Assembly: GCA_964020085.1 (NCBI GenBank)
Contig: OZ026600.1
Coordinates: 24,180,608-24,244,607, forward strand
Source: Micromussa lordhowensis
Taxonomy: Eukaryota; Cnidaria; Anthozoa; Scleractinia; Lobophylliidae
Reading direction: 5' to 3'
Length of the DNA: 64,000 nt
The notes beneath the pieces are model-generated. The model searched no databases, was not told the DNA's origin, and saw nothing but the letters and a program-made list of their open reading frames with translations. The position numbers and the translations under genes are program-made. Positions within the stretch are counted from its first letter, which is position 1. Each line of letters begins with the position of its first letter. Shown here in pieces: positions 49,154 to 61,770 of the stretch.

Positions 49154-51530
49154 AGCCCGTATAGTCGGCCTTTTTTTTTGAGCATTTTCCTTTGGTCCCC
49201 CCTTGGCAAAATCTCAGAAAATGGCCGATTTAGGTCTCCTTGGCAAATTTGTCATAACTCGGCTCTACGGGCACTTATGGAGGCGCAGTTTGCAGCAAAA
49301 TGTTTCTCTATGATTGCACTTCAAGAGGTTACTAATTACGAGATGATGCGATTTGCGCCAAGGTGTTTTTGAAGCCTGTATATTCAGCCTACTTTTTTGA
49401 GCATTTTCTCTTGGTCCTCCCTTTGCAAAATCTCAGAAAATGGCCGATTTAGGTCTCCTTGGCAAATTTGTCATATCTCGGCTCTACGGGCACTTATGGA
49501 GGCGCAGTTTGCAGCAAAATGTTCCTCTATGATTGCACTTCAAGTGCATGCTGATAAGGAGATGATGCGATTTGCGCCAGGGTCTTTTTGAAGCCCGTAT
49601 AATCGGCCTACTTTTTTGAGCATTTTCCCTTGGTCCCCCCTTGGCAAAATCTCTGAAAATTGCCGATTTAGGTCTCCTTGGTAAATTGGTCATAACTCGG
49701 CTCTACGGGCACTTATGGAGGCGCAGTTTGCAGCAAAATGTTTCTCTATGATTGCACTTCAAGTGCATACTAATTAGGAGATAATGCGATTTGCGCCAGG
49801 GTGTTTTTGAAGCCCGTATAGTCGGCCTACTTTTTTGAGCATTTTCCCTTGGCCCCCCCTTGACAAAATCTCAGAAAATGGCCGATTTAGGTCTCCTTGG
49901 CAAATTTGTCATAACTCGGCTCTACCGGCACTTATGGAGGCGCAGTTTGCAGCAAAATGTTTCTCTATGATTGCACTTCAAGTGCATACTAATTAGGAGA
50001 TGATGCGATTTGCGCCAGGGTGTTTTTGAAGCCCGTATAGTCGGCCTTGTTCTTTGAGCATTTTCCCTTGGTCCCCTTTTGGCAAAATCTCAGAAAATGG
50101 CCGATTTAGGTGTCCTTGGCAAATTTGTCATAACTCGGCTCTACGGGCACTTATGGAGGCGCAGTTTGCAGCAAAATGTTCCTCTATGATTGCACTTCAA
50201 GTGCATACTAATTAGGAGATGATGCAATTTGCGCCAGGGTGTTTTTGAAGCCCGTATAGTCGGCCTACTTTTTTGAGCATTTTCCCCTGGTCCCCCCTTG
50301 GCAAAATCTCAGAAAATGGCCGATTTAGGTCTCCTTGGCAAATTTGTCATAACTCGGCTCTACGGGCACTTATGGAGGCGCAGTTTGCAGCAAAATGTTC
50401 CTGTATGATTGAACTTCAAGTGCATACTAATTAGGAGATGATGCGATTTGCGCCAGGGTGTTTTTCAATCCCGTATAGTCGGCCTACTTTTTTGAGCATT
50501 TTGACTTGGTCCCCCCTTGGCAAAATCTCAGAAAATGGCCGATTTAGGTCTCCTTGGCAAATTTGTCATAACTCGGCTCTACGGGCACTTATGGAGGCGC
50601 AGTTTGCAGCAAAATGTTTCTCTATGATTGCACTTCAAGTGCATACTAATTAGGAGATGATGCGATTTGCGCCAGGGTGTTTTTGAAGCCCGTGTAGTCG
50701 GGCTACTTTTTTGAGCATTTTCCCTTGGTCCCCTTTTGGCAAAATCTCAGAAAATGGCCGATTTAGGTCCGCTTGGCAAATTTGTCATAACTCGGCTCTA
50801 CAGGCACTTATGGAGGCGCAGTTTGCAGCAAAATGTTTCTCTATGATTGCACTTCAAGTGCATACTAAATAGGAGATGATGCGATTTGCGCCAGGGTGCT
50901 TTTGAAGCCCGTATAGTCGGCCTACTTTTTTGAGCATTTTCCCTTGGTCCCCCCTTGGCAAAATCTCAGAAAATGGCCGATTTAGGTCTCCTTGGCAAAT
51001 TTGTCATAACTCGGCTCTACGGGCACTTATGGAGGCGCAGTTTGCAGCAAAATGTTCCTGTATGATTGAACTTCAAGTGCATACTAATTAGGAGATGATG
51101 CGATTTGCGCCAGGGTGTTTTTTTATCCCGTATAGTCGGCCTTTTTTTTTGAGCATTTTCCCTTGGTCCCCCCTTGGCAAAATCTCAGAAAATGGCCGAT
51201 TTAGGTCTCCTTGGCAAATTTGTCATAACTCGGCTCTACGGGCACTTATGGAGGCGCAGTTTGCAGCAAAATGTTCCTCGATGATTGCTCTTTAAGTGCA
51301 TACTAATTAGGAGATGATGCGATTTGCGCCAGAATGTTTTTGAAGCCCGTATAATCGGCCTACTTTTTGAGCATTTTCCCTTGGTCCCCCCTTGGCAAAA
51401 TCTCAGAAAATGGGCGATTTAGGTCTCCTTGGTAAATTTGTCATAACTCGGCTCTACGGGCACTTATTGAGGCGCAGTTTGCAGCAAAATGTTCGTCTAT
51501 GATTGCACTTCAAGAGCATACTAATTAGGA

Positions 51531-51740
51531 GATGATGCGATTTGGGCCAGGGTGTTTTTGAAGCCGGTATAGTCGGCCTACTATTTTTTAACATTTTCCC
51601 TTGGTAAAAATCTCAGAAAAAGGCCGATTTAGGTCTCCTTGGCAAATTGGTCATAACTCGGCTCTACTGGCACTTATGGAGGCACAGTTTGCAGCAAAAT
51701 GTTCCTCTATGATTGCACTTCGAGAGCATACTAATGTGGA
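51531..51740 (+). repeat. Shortened monomer, 210 bp (C-rich block lost)
   Basis: Near 51601 TTGGT joins directly to AAAAATCTCAG, so the C6-TTGGC block is missing. The monomer also has CTATTTTTTAAC in place of the usual T-tract. The net loss is 9 bp. It lies close to the boundary between cassette-rich and divergent zones. The loss of in-frame stops here, with TAATGTGGAG in the next monomer, explains the 113-codon frame starting at 51601. Confidence 0.8.
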
Positions 51741-51942
51741 GATGATGCGATTTGCGCCAGGGTGTTTTTTAAGCCCGTATAGTCGGCCTACTTTTTTTAG
51801 CATTTTCCCCTGGTCCCCCCTTGGCAAAATCTCAGTAAATGGCCGCTTTAGGTCTCCTTGGCAAATTCGTCATACCTCGGCTCTACGGGCACTTATGGAG
51901 GCGCAGTTTGCAACAAAATGTTCCTCCATGATTGCACTTTAA
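51601..51942 (+). other. Longest open frame in the array: not a gene
   Basis: This 113-codon frame is listed so it is not mistaken for a gene. It spans two satellite monomers in the frame that is open across most of every unit. It exists because the usual TGA (T5-GAAG block) became TTTTTTAAG and the usual TAG became TGTGGAG. It starts on TTG, not ATG. The frames at 12932-13213, 16435-16716 and 18406-18687 (93 codons) arise the same way, from TTAG changing to TTACGAG or TTTCGAG plus TTTTTTAATCC. No signal peptide, domain or coding bias is visible. Confidence 0.9.
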
Positions 51943-54092
51943 GTTCATACTAATTAGGAGATGATGCGATTTGCGCCAGGGTGTTTATGAAGCCCGTATA
52001 ATCGGCCTACTTTTTGAGCATTTTCCCTTGGTCTCCCTTTGGCAAAATCTCAGAAAATGGCCGATTTAGGTCTCCTTGGCAAATTTGTCATAACTCGTCC
52101 CTACGGGCACTGATGGAGGCGCAGTTTGCAGCAAAATGTTCCTGTATGATTGCACTTCAAGTGCATACTAATTAGGAGATGATGCGATTTGCGCCAGGGT
52201 GTTTTTCAAGCCCGTATAGCCGGCCTACTTTTTTGAGCATTTTCACTTGGTCCCCTCTTGGAAAAATCTCAGAAAATGGCCGATTTAGGTCTCCTTGGCA
52301 AATTTGTCATAACTCGGCTCTACGGACACTTATGGAGGCGCAGTTTGCAGCAAAATGTTCCTCTATGATTGCACTTCAAGTGCATACTAATTAGGAGATG
52401 ATGCGATTTGCGCCAGGGTTTTTTTGAAGCCGGTATAGCCGGCCTACTTTTTTAAGCATTTTCCCTTGGTCCCGCCTTGGCAAAATCTCAGAAAATGGCC
52501 GATTTAGGTCTCCTTGGCAAATTTGTGATAACTCCGCTCTACGGTCATTTATGGAGGCGCAGTTTGCAGCAAAATGTTCCTCTATGATTGCACTTAAAGT
52601 GTATACAAACTAGGAGATGATGCAATTTGCGCCAGGGTGTTTTTGAAGCCCGTATAGTCGGCCTACTTTTTTGAGCATTTTCCCTTGGTGCCCCCTTGGC
52701 AAAATCTCAGAAAATAGCCGATTTAGGTCTCCTTGGCAAATTTGTCATAACTCGGCTCTACGGGCACTTATGGAGGCGCAGTTTGCAGCACAATGTTCCT
52801 CTATGATTGCACTTCAAGTGCATACTAATTAGGAGATGATGCAATTTGCTCCACGGTGTTTTTGAAGCCCGTGTAATCGGCCTACTTTTTTAAGCATTTT
52901 CCCTTGGTGCGCCATTGGCAAAATCTCAGAAAATGGCCGATTTAGGTCTCCTTGGCAAATTTGTCATAACTCGCCTCTACGGGCACTTATGGAGGCGCAG
53001 TTTGCATCAAAATGTTCCTCGATGATTGCACCTTAAGTGCATACTAATTAAGGGATGATGCGATTTGCTCTACGGTGTTTTTGAAGCCCGTATAATCGGC
53101 CTTCTTTTTTGAGCATTTCCTCCTGGTCACCCCTTGGCAAAATCTCAGAAAATGGCCGATTAAGTTACCTTGGCAAATTTGTCATAACTCGGCTCTACGG
53201 GCACTTATGGAGGCGCAGTTTGCAGCAAAATGTTCCTGTATGATTGCACTTCAAGTGCATACTACTTACGAGATGATGCAATTTGCGCCAGGGTTTTTTT
53301 AAAGCCTGTATAATCGGCCTACTGTTTTGAGCATTTTCCCTTGGTGCGCCCTTGGCAAAATCTCAGAAAATGGCCGATTTAGGTCTCCTTGTCAAATTTG
53401 TCATAACTCGGCTCTACGGGCACTTATGGAGGCGCAGTTTGCAGCAAAATGTTCCTCTATGATTTCACTTCAAGTGCATACTACTTACGAGATGATACAA
53501 TTTGCACCAGGGTTTTTTTAAAGCCTGTAGAATCGGCCTACTGTTTTGATCATTTTCCCTTGGTCCCCCCTTGGCAAAATCTCAGAAAATGGCCAATTTA
53601 GGTCTCCTTGGCAAATTTGTCATAACTCGGCTCTACGGGCACTTATGGAGGTGCAGTTTGCAGCAAAATATTTCTCTATGATTGCACTTTAAGTACATTT
53701 TAATTAGGACATGACACGATTTGCGCAAGGGTGTTTTTGAAGCCCGTATAGTCGGCCTACTTTTTTGAGCATTTTCCCTTGGTGCCCCTTGGCGAAATCT
53801 CAGAAAATGGCCGATTTAGGTCTCCTTGGCAAATTTGTCATAACTCGGCTCTACGGGCACTTATGGAGGCGCCGTTTGCAGCAAAATGTTCCTCTATGAT
53901 TGCACTTCAAGTGCAGACTAATTAGAAAAAGATGCGATTTGCGCCAGGGTGTTTTTGAAGCCCGTATAGTCGGCCTTCTTTTTTGAGCATTTTCCCTTGC
54001 TGCGCCCTTGGCAAAATCTCAGAAAATGGCCGATTTAGGTCTCCTTGTCAAATTTGTCATAACTCGGCTCTACGGGCACTTATGGAGGCGCA

Positions 54093-54540
54093 GTTTGCAG
54101 CAAAATGTTCCTCGATGATTGCACTTTAAGTGCATACTAATTAAGAGATGATGCGATTTGCGCCTGGGTGTTTTTGAAGCCCGTATATTCGGCCTACTTT
54201 TTGAGCATTTTCCCTTGGTCCCCCCTTGGGAAAATCTCAGAAAATGGCCGATTTAGGTCTCCTTGGCAAATTTGTCATAACTCGCCTCTACGGGCACTTA
54301 TGGAGGTGCAGTTTGCAGCAAAATGTTTCCCTATGATTGCACTTCAAGTGCATTTTAATTAGGACATGATACGATTTGCGCGAGGGTGTTTTTGAAGCCC
54401 GTATAGTCAGCCTTCTTTTTTGAGCATTTTCCTTTGGTGCGCCCTTGGTAAAATCTCAGAAAATGGCCGATTTAGGTCTCCTTGGCAAATTTGTCATAAC
54501 TCGGCTCTACGGGCACTTATGGAGGCGCAGTTTGCAGCAA
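54093..54540 (+). repeat. 4-mer-spaced duplication (875-bp offset), copy 1 (partner 54968-55415)
   Basis: Two monomers recur 875 bp downstream. Shared markers are CCTCGATGATTGCAC, CGCCTGGGTG, CTACTTTTTGAGC, CTTGGGAAAATC, AATTAGGACATGATACG, AGTCAGCCTTC and TTTGGTGCGCCCTTGGTAAAAT. Four differences were noticed, including GTATATTCGG against GTATGTTCGG and CAGTTTGC against CAGTCTGC. Confidence 0.8.
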
Positions 54541-54967
54541 AATGTTCCTCTATGATTGCACTTCAAGTGCATACTATTTAGGAGATGATGCAATTTACGC
54601 CAGGGTTTTTTTAAAGCCCGTATAATCGGCCTACTTTTTTGACCATTTTCCCTTGGTCCCCCCTTGGCAAAATCTCAGAAAATGGCCGATTTAGGTCTCC
54701 TTGGCAAATTTCTCATAACTTTGCTCTACGGGCACTTATGGAGGCGCAGTTTGCAGCAAAATGTTACTCTATGATTTCACTTTAAGTGCATACTAATTAG
54801 GAGATGGTGCGATTTGCGTTAGGGTGTTTTTGAAGCCCGTATACTCGCACTACCTTTTGGAGCATTTTCCCTGGGTCCCCCCTTGGCAAAATCTCAGAAA
54901 ATGGCCGATTTAGGTCTCCTTGGCAAATTTGTCATAACTCGCCTCTACGGGCACTTATGGAGGCGCA

Positions 54968-55415
54968 GTTTGCATCAAAATGTTCCTCGATGATTGCACT
55001 TTAAGTGCATACTAATTAAGAGATGATGCAATTTGCGCCTGGGTGTTTTTGAAGCCCGTATGTTCGGCCTACTTTTTGAGCATTTTCCCTTGGTCCCCCC
55101 TTGGGAAAATCTCAGAAAATGGCCGATTTAGGTCTCCTTGGCAAATTTGTCATAACTCGCCTCTACGGGCACTTATGGAGGTGCAGTCTGCAGCAAAATG
55201 TTCCCCTATGATTGCACTTCAAGTGCATTTTAATTAGGACATGATACGATTTGCGCGAGGGTGTTTTTGAAGCCCGTATAGTCAGCCTTCTTTTTTGAGC
55301 ATTTTCCTTTGGTGCGCCCTTGGTAAAATCTCAGAAAATGGCCGATTTAGGTCTCCTTGGCAAATTTGTCATAACTCGGCTCTACGGGCACTTATGGAGG
55401 CGCAGTTTGCAGCAA
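54968..55415 (+). repeat. 4-mer-spaced duplication (875-bp offset), copy 2
   Basis: Second copy of 54093-54540. A related single monomer with AGTCAGCCTTC and TTTGGTGCGCCC occurs again near 56770, so this subtype is repeated locally in zone 5. Confidence 0.78.
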
Positions 55416-55479
55416 AATGTTTCTCTATGATTGCACTTCAAGTGCATACTAATTAGGAGATGGTGCAATTTGCGTTAGG

Positions 55480-55960
55480 GTGTTATTGAAGCCCGTATAG
55501 TCGGCCTACTTTTTTGAGCATTTTCCCTTGGTCCCCCCTTGGCAAAATCTCAGAAAATGGCCGATTTAGGTCTCCTTGGCAAATTTGTAATAACTCGGCT
55601 CTACGGGCACTTATGGAGGCGCAGTTTGCAGCAAAATGTTCCTCTATGATTGCACTTCAAGTGCATACTAATTAGGACGTGATGCGATTTGCGCCAGGGT
55701 GTTTTTGAAGCCCGTATAGCCGGCCTACTTGTTTGAGCATTTTCACTTGGTTGCCCCTTGGCAAAATCTCAGAAAATGGCCGATTTAGGTCTCCTTGGCA
55801 AATTTCCCATAACTCGGCTCTACGGGCACTTATGGAGGCGCAGTTTGCAACAAAATGTTCCTCTATGATTGCACTTCAAGTGCATACTAATTAGGAGATG
55901 ATGCGATTTGCGCGAGGGTGTTTTTAAAGCCCGTATAGTCGGCCTACTTTTGTGAGCATT
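55480..55960 (+). repeat. 9-mer-spaced duplication (1971-bp offset), partner 57451-57931
   Basis: Two-plus monomers recur at plus 1971 bp. Shared variants are AAATTTGTAATAACTCGG, AATTAGGACNTGATGCG, AGCCGGCCTACT, TTTTCACTTGGTT, AAATTTCCCATAACTCGG and GTGTTTTTAAAGCCC. The AGCCGG, CACTTGGTT and TTTCCCATAAC markers travel together and recur near 62500 and 63820. Confidence 0.72.
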
Positions 55961-56299
55961 TTCCCTTGGTCCCCCCTTGGCAAAATCTCAGAAAATGGCC
56001 GATTTAGGTTTCCTTGGCAAATTTGTCATAACTCGGCTCTACGGGAACTTATGGAGGCGCAGTTTGCAGCAAAAGCTTCCAGTATGATTGCACTTTAAGT
56101 GCGTTTTAATTAGGACATGATACAATTTGCGCCAGGGTGTTTTTGAAGCCCGTATAGTCGGCCTACTTTTTTGAGCATTTTCCCTTGGTCCCCCCTTGGC
56201 AAAATCTCAGAAAATGGCCGATTTAGGTCTGCTTGGCAAATTTGTCATAACTCGGCTCTACGGGCACTTATGGAGGCGCAGATTGCAGCAAAATGTTCC

Positions 56300-56700
56300 T
56301 GTATGATTGCACTTCAAGTTCATACTAATTAGGAGGTGATGCGATTTGCGCCAGGGTGTTTTTAAGCCCGTATAGTCGGCGTACTTTTGTGAGCATTTTC
56401 CCTTGGTCCCCCCTTGGAAAAATCTCAGAAAATGGCCGATTTAGGTCTCCTATGCAAATTTGTCATAACTCGGCTCTACGGGCACTTATGGAGGCGCAGT
56501 TTGCAGCAAAATGTTTCTCTATGATTGCACTTGAAGTGCATACTAATTAGGAGATGATGTGATTTTCCGCCAGGGTGTTTTTGAAGCCCGTATAGCCGGC
56601 CTACTTTTTTAAGCATTTTCACTTGGTCCCCCCTTGGCAAAATCTCAGAAAATGGCCGATTTAGGTCTCCTTGGCAAATTTGTCATAACTCGGCTCTACG
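56300..56700 (+). repeat. Long-range zone-5 duplication (4595-bp offset), partner 60895-61295
   Basis: Shared markers are CAAGTTCATACTAATTAGG, AGGAGGTGATGCG, GTGTTTTTAAGCCCG (one base short), CGGCGTACTTTTGTGAGC, GATGTGATTTTCCGCC and CTTTTTTAAGC with TTTTCACTTGG. The offset is 21 monomers minus 4 bp. Differences include GGAAAAATC against GGCAAAATC and CTATGCAAATTT against CTTGGCAAATTT. Confidence 0.75.
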
Positions 56701-59084
56701 GGCACTTATGGAGGTGCAGTTTGCAGCAAAATGTTCCTCTATGATTGCACTTTAAGTGCATTTTAATTAGGACATGATACGATTGGCGCGAGGGTGTTTT
56801 TGAAGCCCGTATAGTCAGCCTTCTTTTTTGAGCATTTTCCTTTGGTGCGCCCTTGGCAAAATCTCAGAAAATGGCCGATTTAGGTCTCCTTGTCAAATTT
56901 GTCATAACTCGGCTCTACGGGCACTTATGGAGGCGCAGTTTGCAGCAAAATGTTCCTTGATGATTGCACTGTAAGTGCGTGCTAATTAGGAGATGATGCG
57001 ATTTGCGCCAGGGTTTTTTTAAAGCCCGTATAATCGGCCTACTTTTTTGAGCATTTTCCCTTGGTCCCCCCTTGGCAAAATCTCAGAAAATGGCCGATTT
57101 AGGTCTCCTTGGCAAATTTCTCATAACTCGGCTCTACGGGCACTTATGGAGGCGCAGTTTGCAGCAAAATGTTCTTCTATGATTGCACTTCAAGTGCATA
57201 CTAATTAGGAGATGGTGCGATTTGCGGTAGGGTGTTTTTGAAGCCCGTATACTCGGCCTACCTTTTTGAGCATTTTCCCTGGGTCCCCCCTTGGCAAAAT
57301 CTCAAAAAATTGCCGATTTAGGTCTCCTTGGCAAATTTCTCATAACTCAGCTCTACGGGCACTTATGGAGGCGCAGTTTGCAGCAAAATGTTCCTCTATG
57401 ATTGCACTTCAAGTGCATACTAATTAAGAGATGATGCGATTTGCGCCAGGGTGTTTTTTAAGCCCGTATAGTCGGCCTACTTTTTTGAGCATTTTCACTT
57501 GGTTCCCCCTTGGCAAAATCTCAGAAAATGGCCGATTTAGGTCTCCTTGGCAAATTTGTAATAACTCGGCTCTACGGGCACTTATGGAGGCCCAGTTTGC
57601 AGCAAAATGTTCCTCTATAATTGCACTTCAAGTGCATACTAATTAGGACATGATGCGATTTGCGCCAGGGTGTTTTTGAAGCCCGTATAGCCGGCCTACT
57701 TTTTTGAGCATTTTCACTTGGTTCCCCCTTGGCAAAATCTCAGAAAATGGCCGATTTAGGTCTCCTTGGCAAATTTCCCATAACTCGGCTCTACGGGCAC
57801 TTATGGAGGCGCAGTTTGCAGCAAAATGTTCCTCTATGATTGCACTTCAAGTGCATACTAATTAGGGGATGATGCGATTTGCGCCAGGGTGTTTTTAAAG
57901 CCCGTATAGTCGGCCTACTTTTTGGAGCATTTTCCCTTGGTCCCCCCTTGGCAAAATCTCAGAAAATGGCCGATTTAGGTCTCCTTGGCAAATTTCTCAT
58001 AACTCGGCTCTACGGGCACTTATGGATGCGCAGTTTGCAGCAAAATGTTCCTGTATGATTGCACTTCAAGTGCATACTAATTAGGACATGATGCGATTTG
58101 CGCCAGGGTGTTTTTGAAGCCCGTATAGTCGGCCTACTTTTTTGAGCATTTTTACTTGGTTCCCCCTTGGCAAAATCTCAGAAAATGGCCGATTTAGGTC
58201 TACTTGGCAAATTTCCCATAACTCGGCTCTACGGGCACTTATGGAGGCGCAGTTTGCAGCAAAATGTTCCTCTATGATTGCATTTTAAGTGCATACTAAT
58301 TAGGAGATGATGCGATTTGCGCCAGGGTTTTTTTAAAGCCCGTATAATCGGCCTACTTTTTTGAGCATTTTCCCTTGGTCCCCCCTTGGCAAAATCTCAG
58401 AAAATGGCCGATTTAGGTCTCCTTGGCAAATTTCTCATAACTCGGCTCTACGGAAACTTATGGAGGCGCAGTTTGCAGCAAAATGTTCCAGTATGATTGC
58501 ACTTTAAGTGCGTTTTAATTAGGACATGATACAATTTGCGCCAGGGTGTTTTTGAAGCCCGTATAGTCGGCCTACTTTTTTGAGCATTTTCCCTTGGTCC
58601 CCCCTTGGCAAAATCTCAGAAAATGGCCGATTGAGGTCTCCTTGGCAAATTTGTCATAACTCGGCTCTACGGGCACAAATGGATGCGCAGTTTGCAGCAA
58701 AATGTTCCTCTATGAGTGCACTTCAAGTGCATACTAATTAGGAGATGATGCGATTTCCGCCAGGTTGTTTATAATGCCCGTATAGTCGGCCTACTTTTTT
58801 GAGCATTTTCCCTTGGTCCCCCCTTGGCAAAATCTCAGAAAATGGCCGATTTAAGTCTCCTTGGCAAATTTCTCATAACTCGGCTCTGCGGGCACTTATG
58901 GAGGCGCAGTTTGCAGCAAAATGTTCCTCTATGAGTGCACTTCAAGTGCATACTAATTAAGAGATGATGCGATTTGCGCCAGGGTGTTTTTGAAGCCCGT
59001 ATAGTCGGCCTACTTTTTGAGCATTTTCCCTTGGTCCCCCCTTGGCAAAATGTCAGAAAAAGGCCGATTTAGGTGTCCTTGGCA

Positions 59085-59400
59085 AATTTGTCATAAGTCG
59101 GCTCTACGGGCACTTTTGGAGGCGCAGTTTGCAGCAAAATGTTCCTCGATGATTGCACTTTAAGTGCATACTAACTAGGAGATGATGCGATTTGCACCTT
59201 GGTGTTTTTGAAGCCCGTTTATTCGGCGGACTTTTTGAGCATTTTCCCTTGGTCCCCCCTTGGCAAAATCTCAGAAAATGGCCGATTTAGGTCTCCTAGG
59301 CAAATTTCTCATAACTCGGCTCTACGGGCACTTATGGAGGCGCAGTTTGCAGCAAAATGTTCCTCTTTGATTGCACTTCAAGTTAATACTAATTAGGAGA
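59085..59400 (+). repeat. Long-range zone-5 duplication (3720-bp offset), partner 62805-63120
   Basis: Shared markers are GGGCACTTTTGGAGG, CCTCGATGATTGCAC, AAGCCCGTTTATTCGGCGG, CTTTTTGAGC, CTCCTAGGCAAATTTC and TTTCTCATAAC. The offset is 17 monomers minus 3 bp. The second copy lies inside the first unit of the terminal 1312-bp duplication. Confidence 0.75.
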
Positions 59401-61770
59401 TGATGCGATTTTCGGCAGGGTTTTTGTAAAGCCCGTATAATCGGCCTACTTTTTTGAGCATTTTTCCTTGGTCCCCCCTTAGCAAAATCTCAGAAAATGG
59501 CCGATTTAGGTCTCCTTGGCAAATTTCTCATAACTCGGCTCTACGGGCACTTATGGAGGCGCAGTTTGCAGCAAAATGTTTCTCTATGATTGCACTTCAA
59601 GTGCATACTAATTAGGAGATGATGCGATTTGCGCCAGGGTGTTTTTGAAGCCCGTATAGTCGGCCTACTTTTTGAGCATTTTCCCTTGGTCCCCCCTTGG
59701 CAAAATCTCAGAAAATGGCCGATTTAGGTCGCCTTGGCAAATTTGTCATAACTCGGCTCTACGGGCACTTTTGGAGGCGCAGTTTGCAGCAAAATGTTCC
59801 TGTGTGATTGAACTTCAAGCGCATACTTATTAGGAGATGATACGATTTGCGCCAGGGTGTTTTTTAAGCCCGTTTAGTCGGCCTACTTTTTTGAATATTT
59901 TCCCTTGGTCCCCCCTTGGCAAAATCTCAGAAAATGGCCGATTTAGGTCTCCTTGGCAAATTTCTCATACCTCGGCTCTACGGGCACTTATGGAGGCGCA
60001 GTTTGCAGCAAAATGGTCCTCTATGATTGCACTTCAAGTGCATACTAATTAGGAGATGATGCGATTTGCGCCAGGGTGTTTGTGAAGCCCGTATATTCGG
60101 CCTACTTTTTTGAGCATTTTCCCTTGGTCCCCCCTTGGTAAAATCTCAGAAAATGGCCGATTTAGGTCTCCTTGGGAAATTTGTCATAACTCGGCTCTAC
60201 GGGCACTTATGGAGGCGCAATTTGCAGCAAAATGTTCCTCTATGATTGCACTTCAAGTGCATACTAATTAGGAGGTGATGCAATTTGCGCCAGGGTTTTT
60301 TAAAGCCCGTATAATCGGCCTACTTTTTTGAGCATTTTCCCTTGGTCCCCCCTTGGCAAAATCTCAGAAAATGGCCGATTTAGGTCTCCTTGGCAAATTT
60401 CTCATACCTCGGCTCTACGGGCACTTATGGAGGCGCAGTTTGCAGCAAAATGTTCCTCTATGATTGCACTTCAAGTGCATACTAATTAGGAGATGATGCG
60501 ATTTGCGCCAGGGTGTTTTTGAAGCCCGTATAGTCGGCCTGCTTTTTTGAGCATTTTACCTTGGTCCCCCCTTGGCAAAATCTCAGAAAATGGCCGATTT
60601 AGGCCCCCTTGGCAAATTTGTCGTAACTCGCCTCTACGGGCACTTATGGAGGCGCAGTTTGCAGCAAAATGTTCCTGTATGATTGCACTTCAAGTGCATA
60701 CTAATTAGGAGATGATGCAATTTGCGCCATGGTGTTTTTGGAGCCCGTATAGTCGGCCTACCTTTTTGAGCATTTTCCCTTGGTCCCCCCTTGGGAAAAT
60801 CTCAGAAAATGGCCGATTTAGGTCTCCTTGGGAAATTTCTCATAACTCGGCTCTACGGGCACTTATGGAGGCGCAGTTTGCAGCAAAATGTTCCTGTATG
60901 ATTGCACTTCAAGTTCATACTAATTAGGAGGTGATGCGATTTGCGCCAGGGTGTTTTTAAGCCCGTATAGTCGGCGTACTTTTGTGAGCATTTTCCCTTG
61001 GTCCCCCCTTGGCAAAATCTCAGAAAATGGCCGATTTAGGTCTCCTTGGCAAATTTGTCATAACTCGGCTCTACGGGCACTTATGGAGGCGCAGTTTGCA
61101 GCAAAATGTTCCTCTATGATTGCACTTGAAGAGCATACTAATTAGGAGATGATGTGATTTTCCGCCAGGGTGTTTTTGAAGCCCGTATAGCCGGCCTACT
61201 TTTTTAAGCATTTTCACTTGGTCCCCCCTTGGCAAAATCTCAGAAAATGGCCGATTTAGGTCTCCTTGGCAAATTTGTCATAACTCGGCTGTACGGGCAC
61301 TTATGGAGGCGCAGTTTGCAGCAAAATGTTCCTCTATGATTGCACTTCAAGTGCATACTAATTAAAAGTTGATGCGATTTGCGCTAGGGTGTTTTTAAAG
61401 CCCGTATATTCGGCCTACTTTTTGAGCATTTTCCCTTGGTCCACCCTTGGCAAAATCTCAGAAAATGGCCGATTTAGGTCTCCTTGGGAAATTTGTAATA
61501 ACTCGCCTCTACGGGCACTTATGGAGGCGCAGTTTGCAGCAAAATGTTCCTCGATGATTGCACTTTAAGTGCATACTAATTAGGAGATGATGCGATTTGC
61601 GCCTGGGTGTTTTTGATGCCCGTATATTCGGCCTACTTTTTGAGCATTTTCCCTTGGTCCCCCCTTGGCAAAATCTCAGAAAATGGCCGATTTAGGTCTC
61701 CTTGGCAAATGTCTCATAACTCGGCTCTACGGGCACTTATCAAGACGCAGTTTGCAGCAAAATGTTCCTG

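Larger units (their letters stand above)
41533..51312 (+). repeat. Array zone 4: cassette-rich higher-order repeats
   Basis: Between the 7661-bp duplication and the divergent right-hand zone, the array is built from re-used versions of one 4-5 monomer cassette at 14-, 10- and 7-monomer spacings, joined by CTACCGGC and CTTGTTCTTTGAGC monomers. At 49.3-49.7 kb it contains a relative of the 13-kb block (AAGCCTGTATATTCAGCC, CATGCTGATAAGGAG, AAATTGGTCAT). From about 50.2 to 51.3 kb the monomers again look like zone 1, with CCCCTTTTGG and an A-B pair at 50437. Confidence 0.7.

Noticed and set aside
12701..49693. Reverse-strand family of 66-69 residue proteins starting MTNLPRR
   Set aside because: These frames open only where CTCAGAAAA has become CTCGGAAAA, CTCCGAAAA or CTCTGAAAA, removing an antisense stop. 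They are antisense readings of the same monomer.
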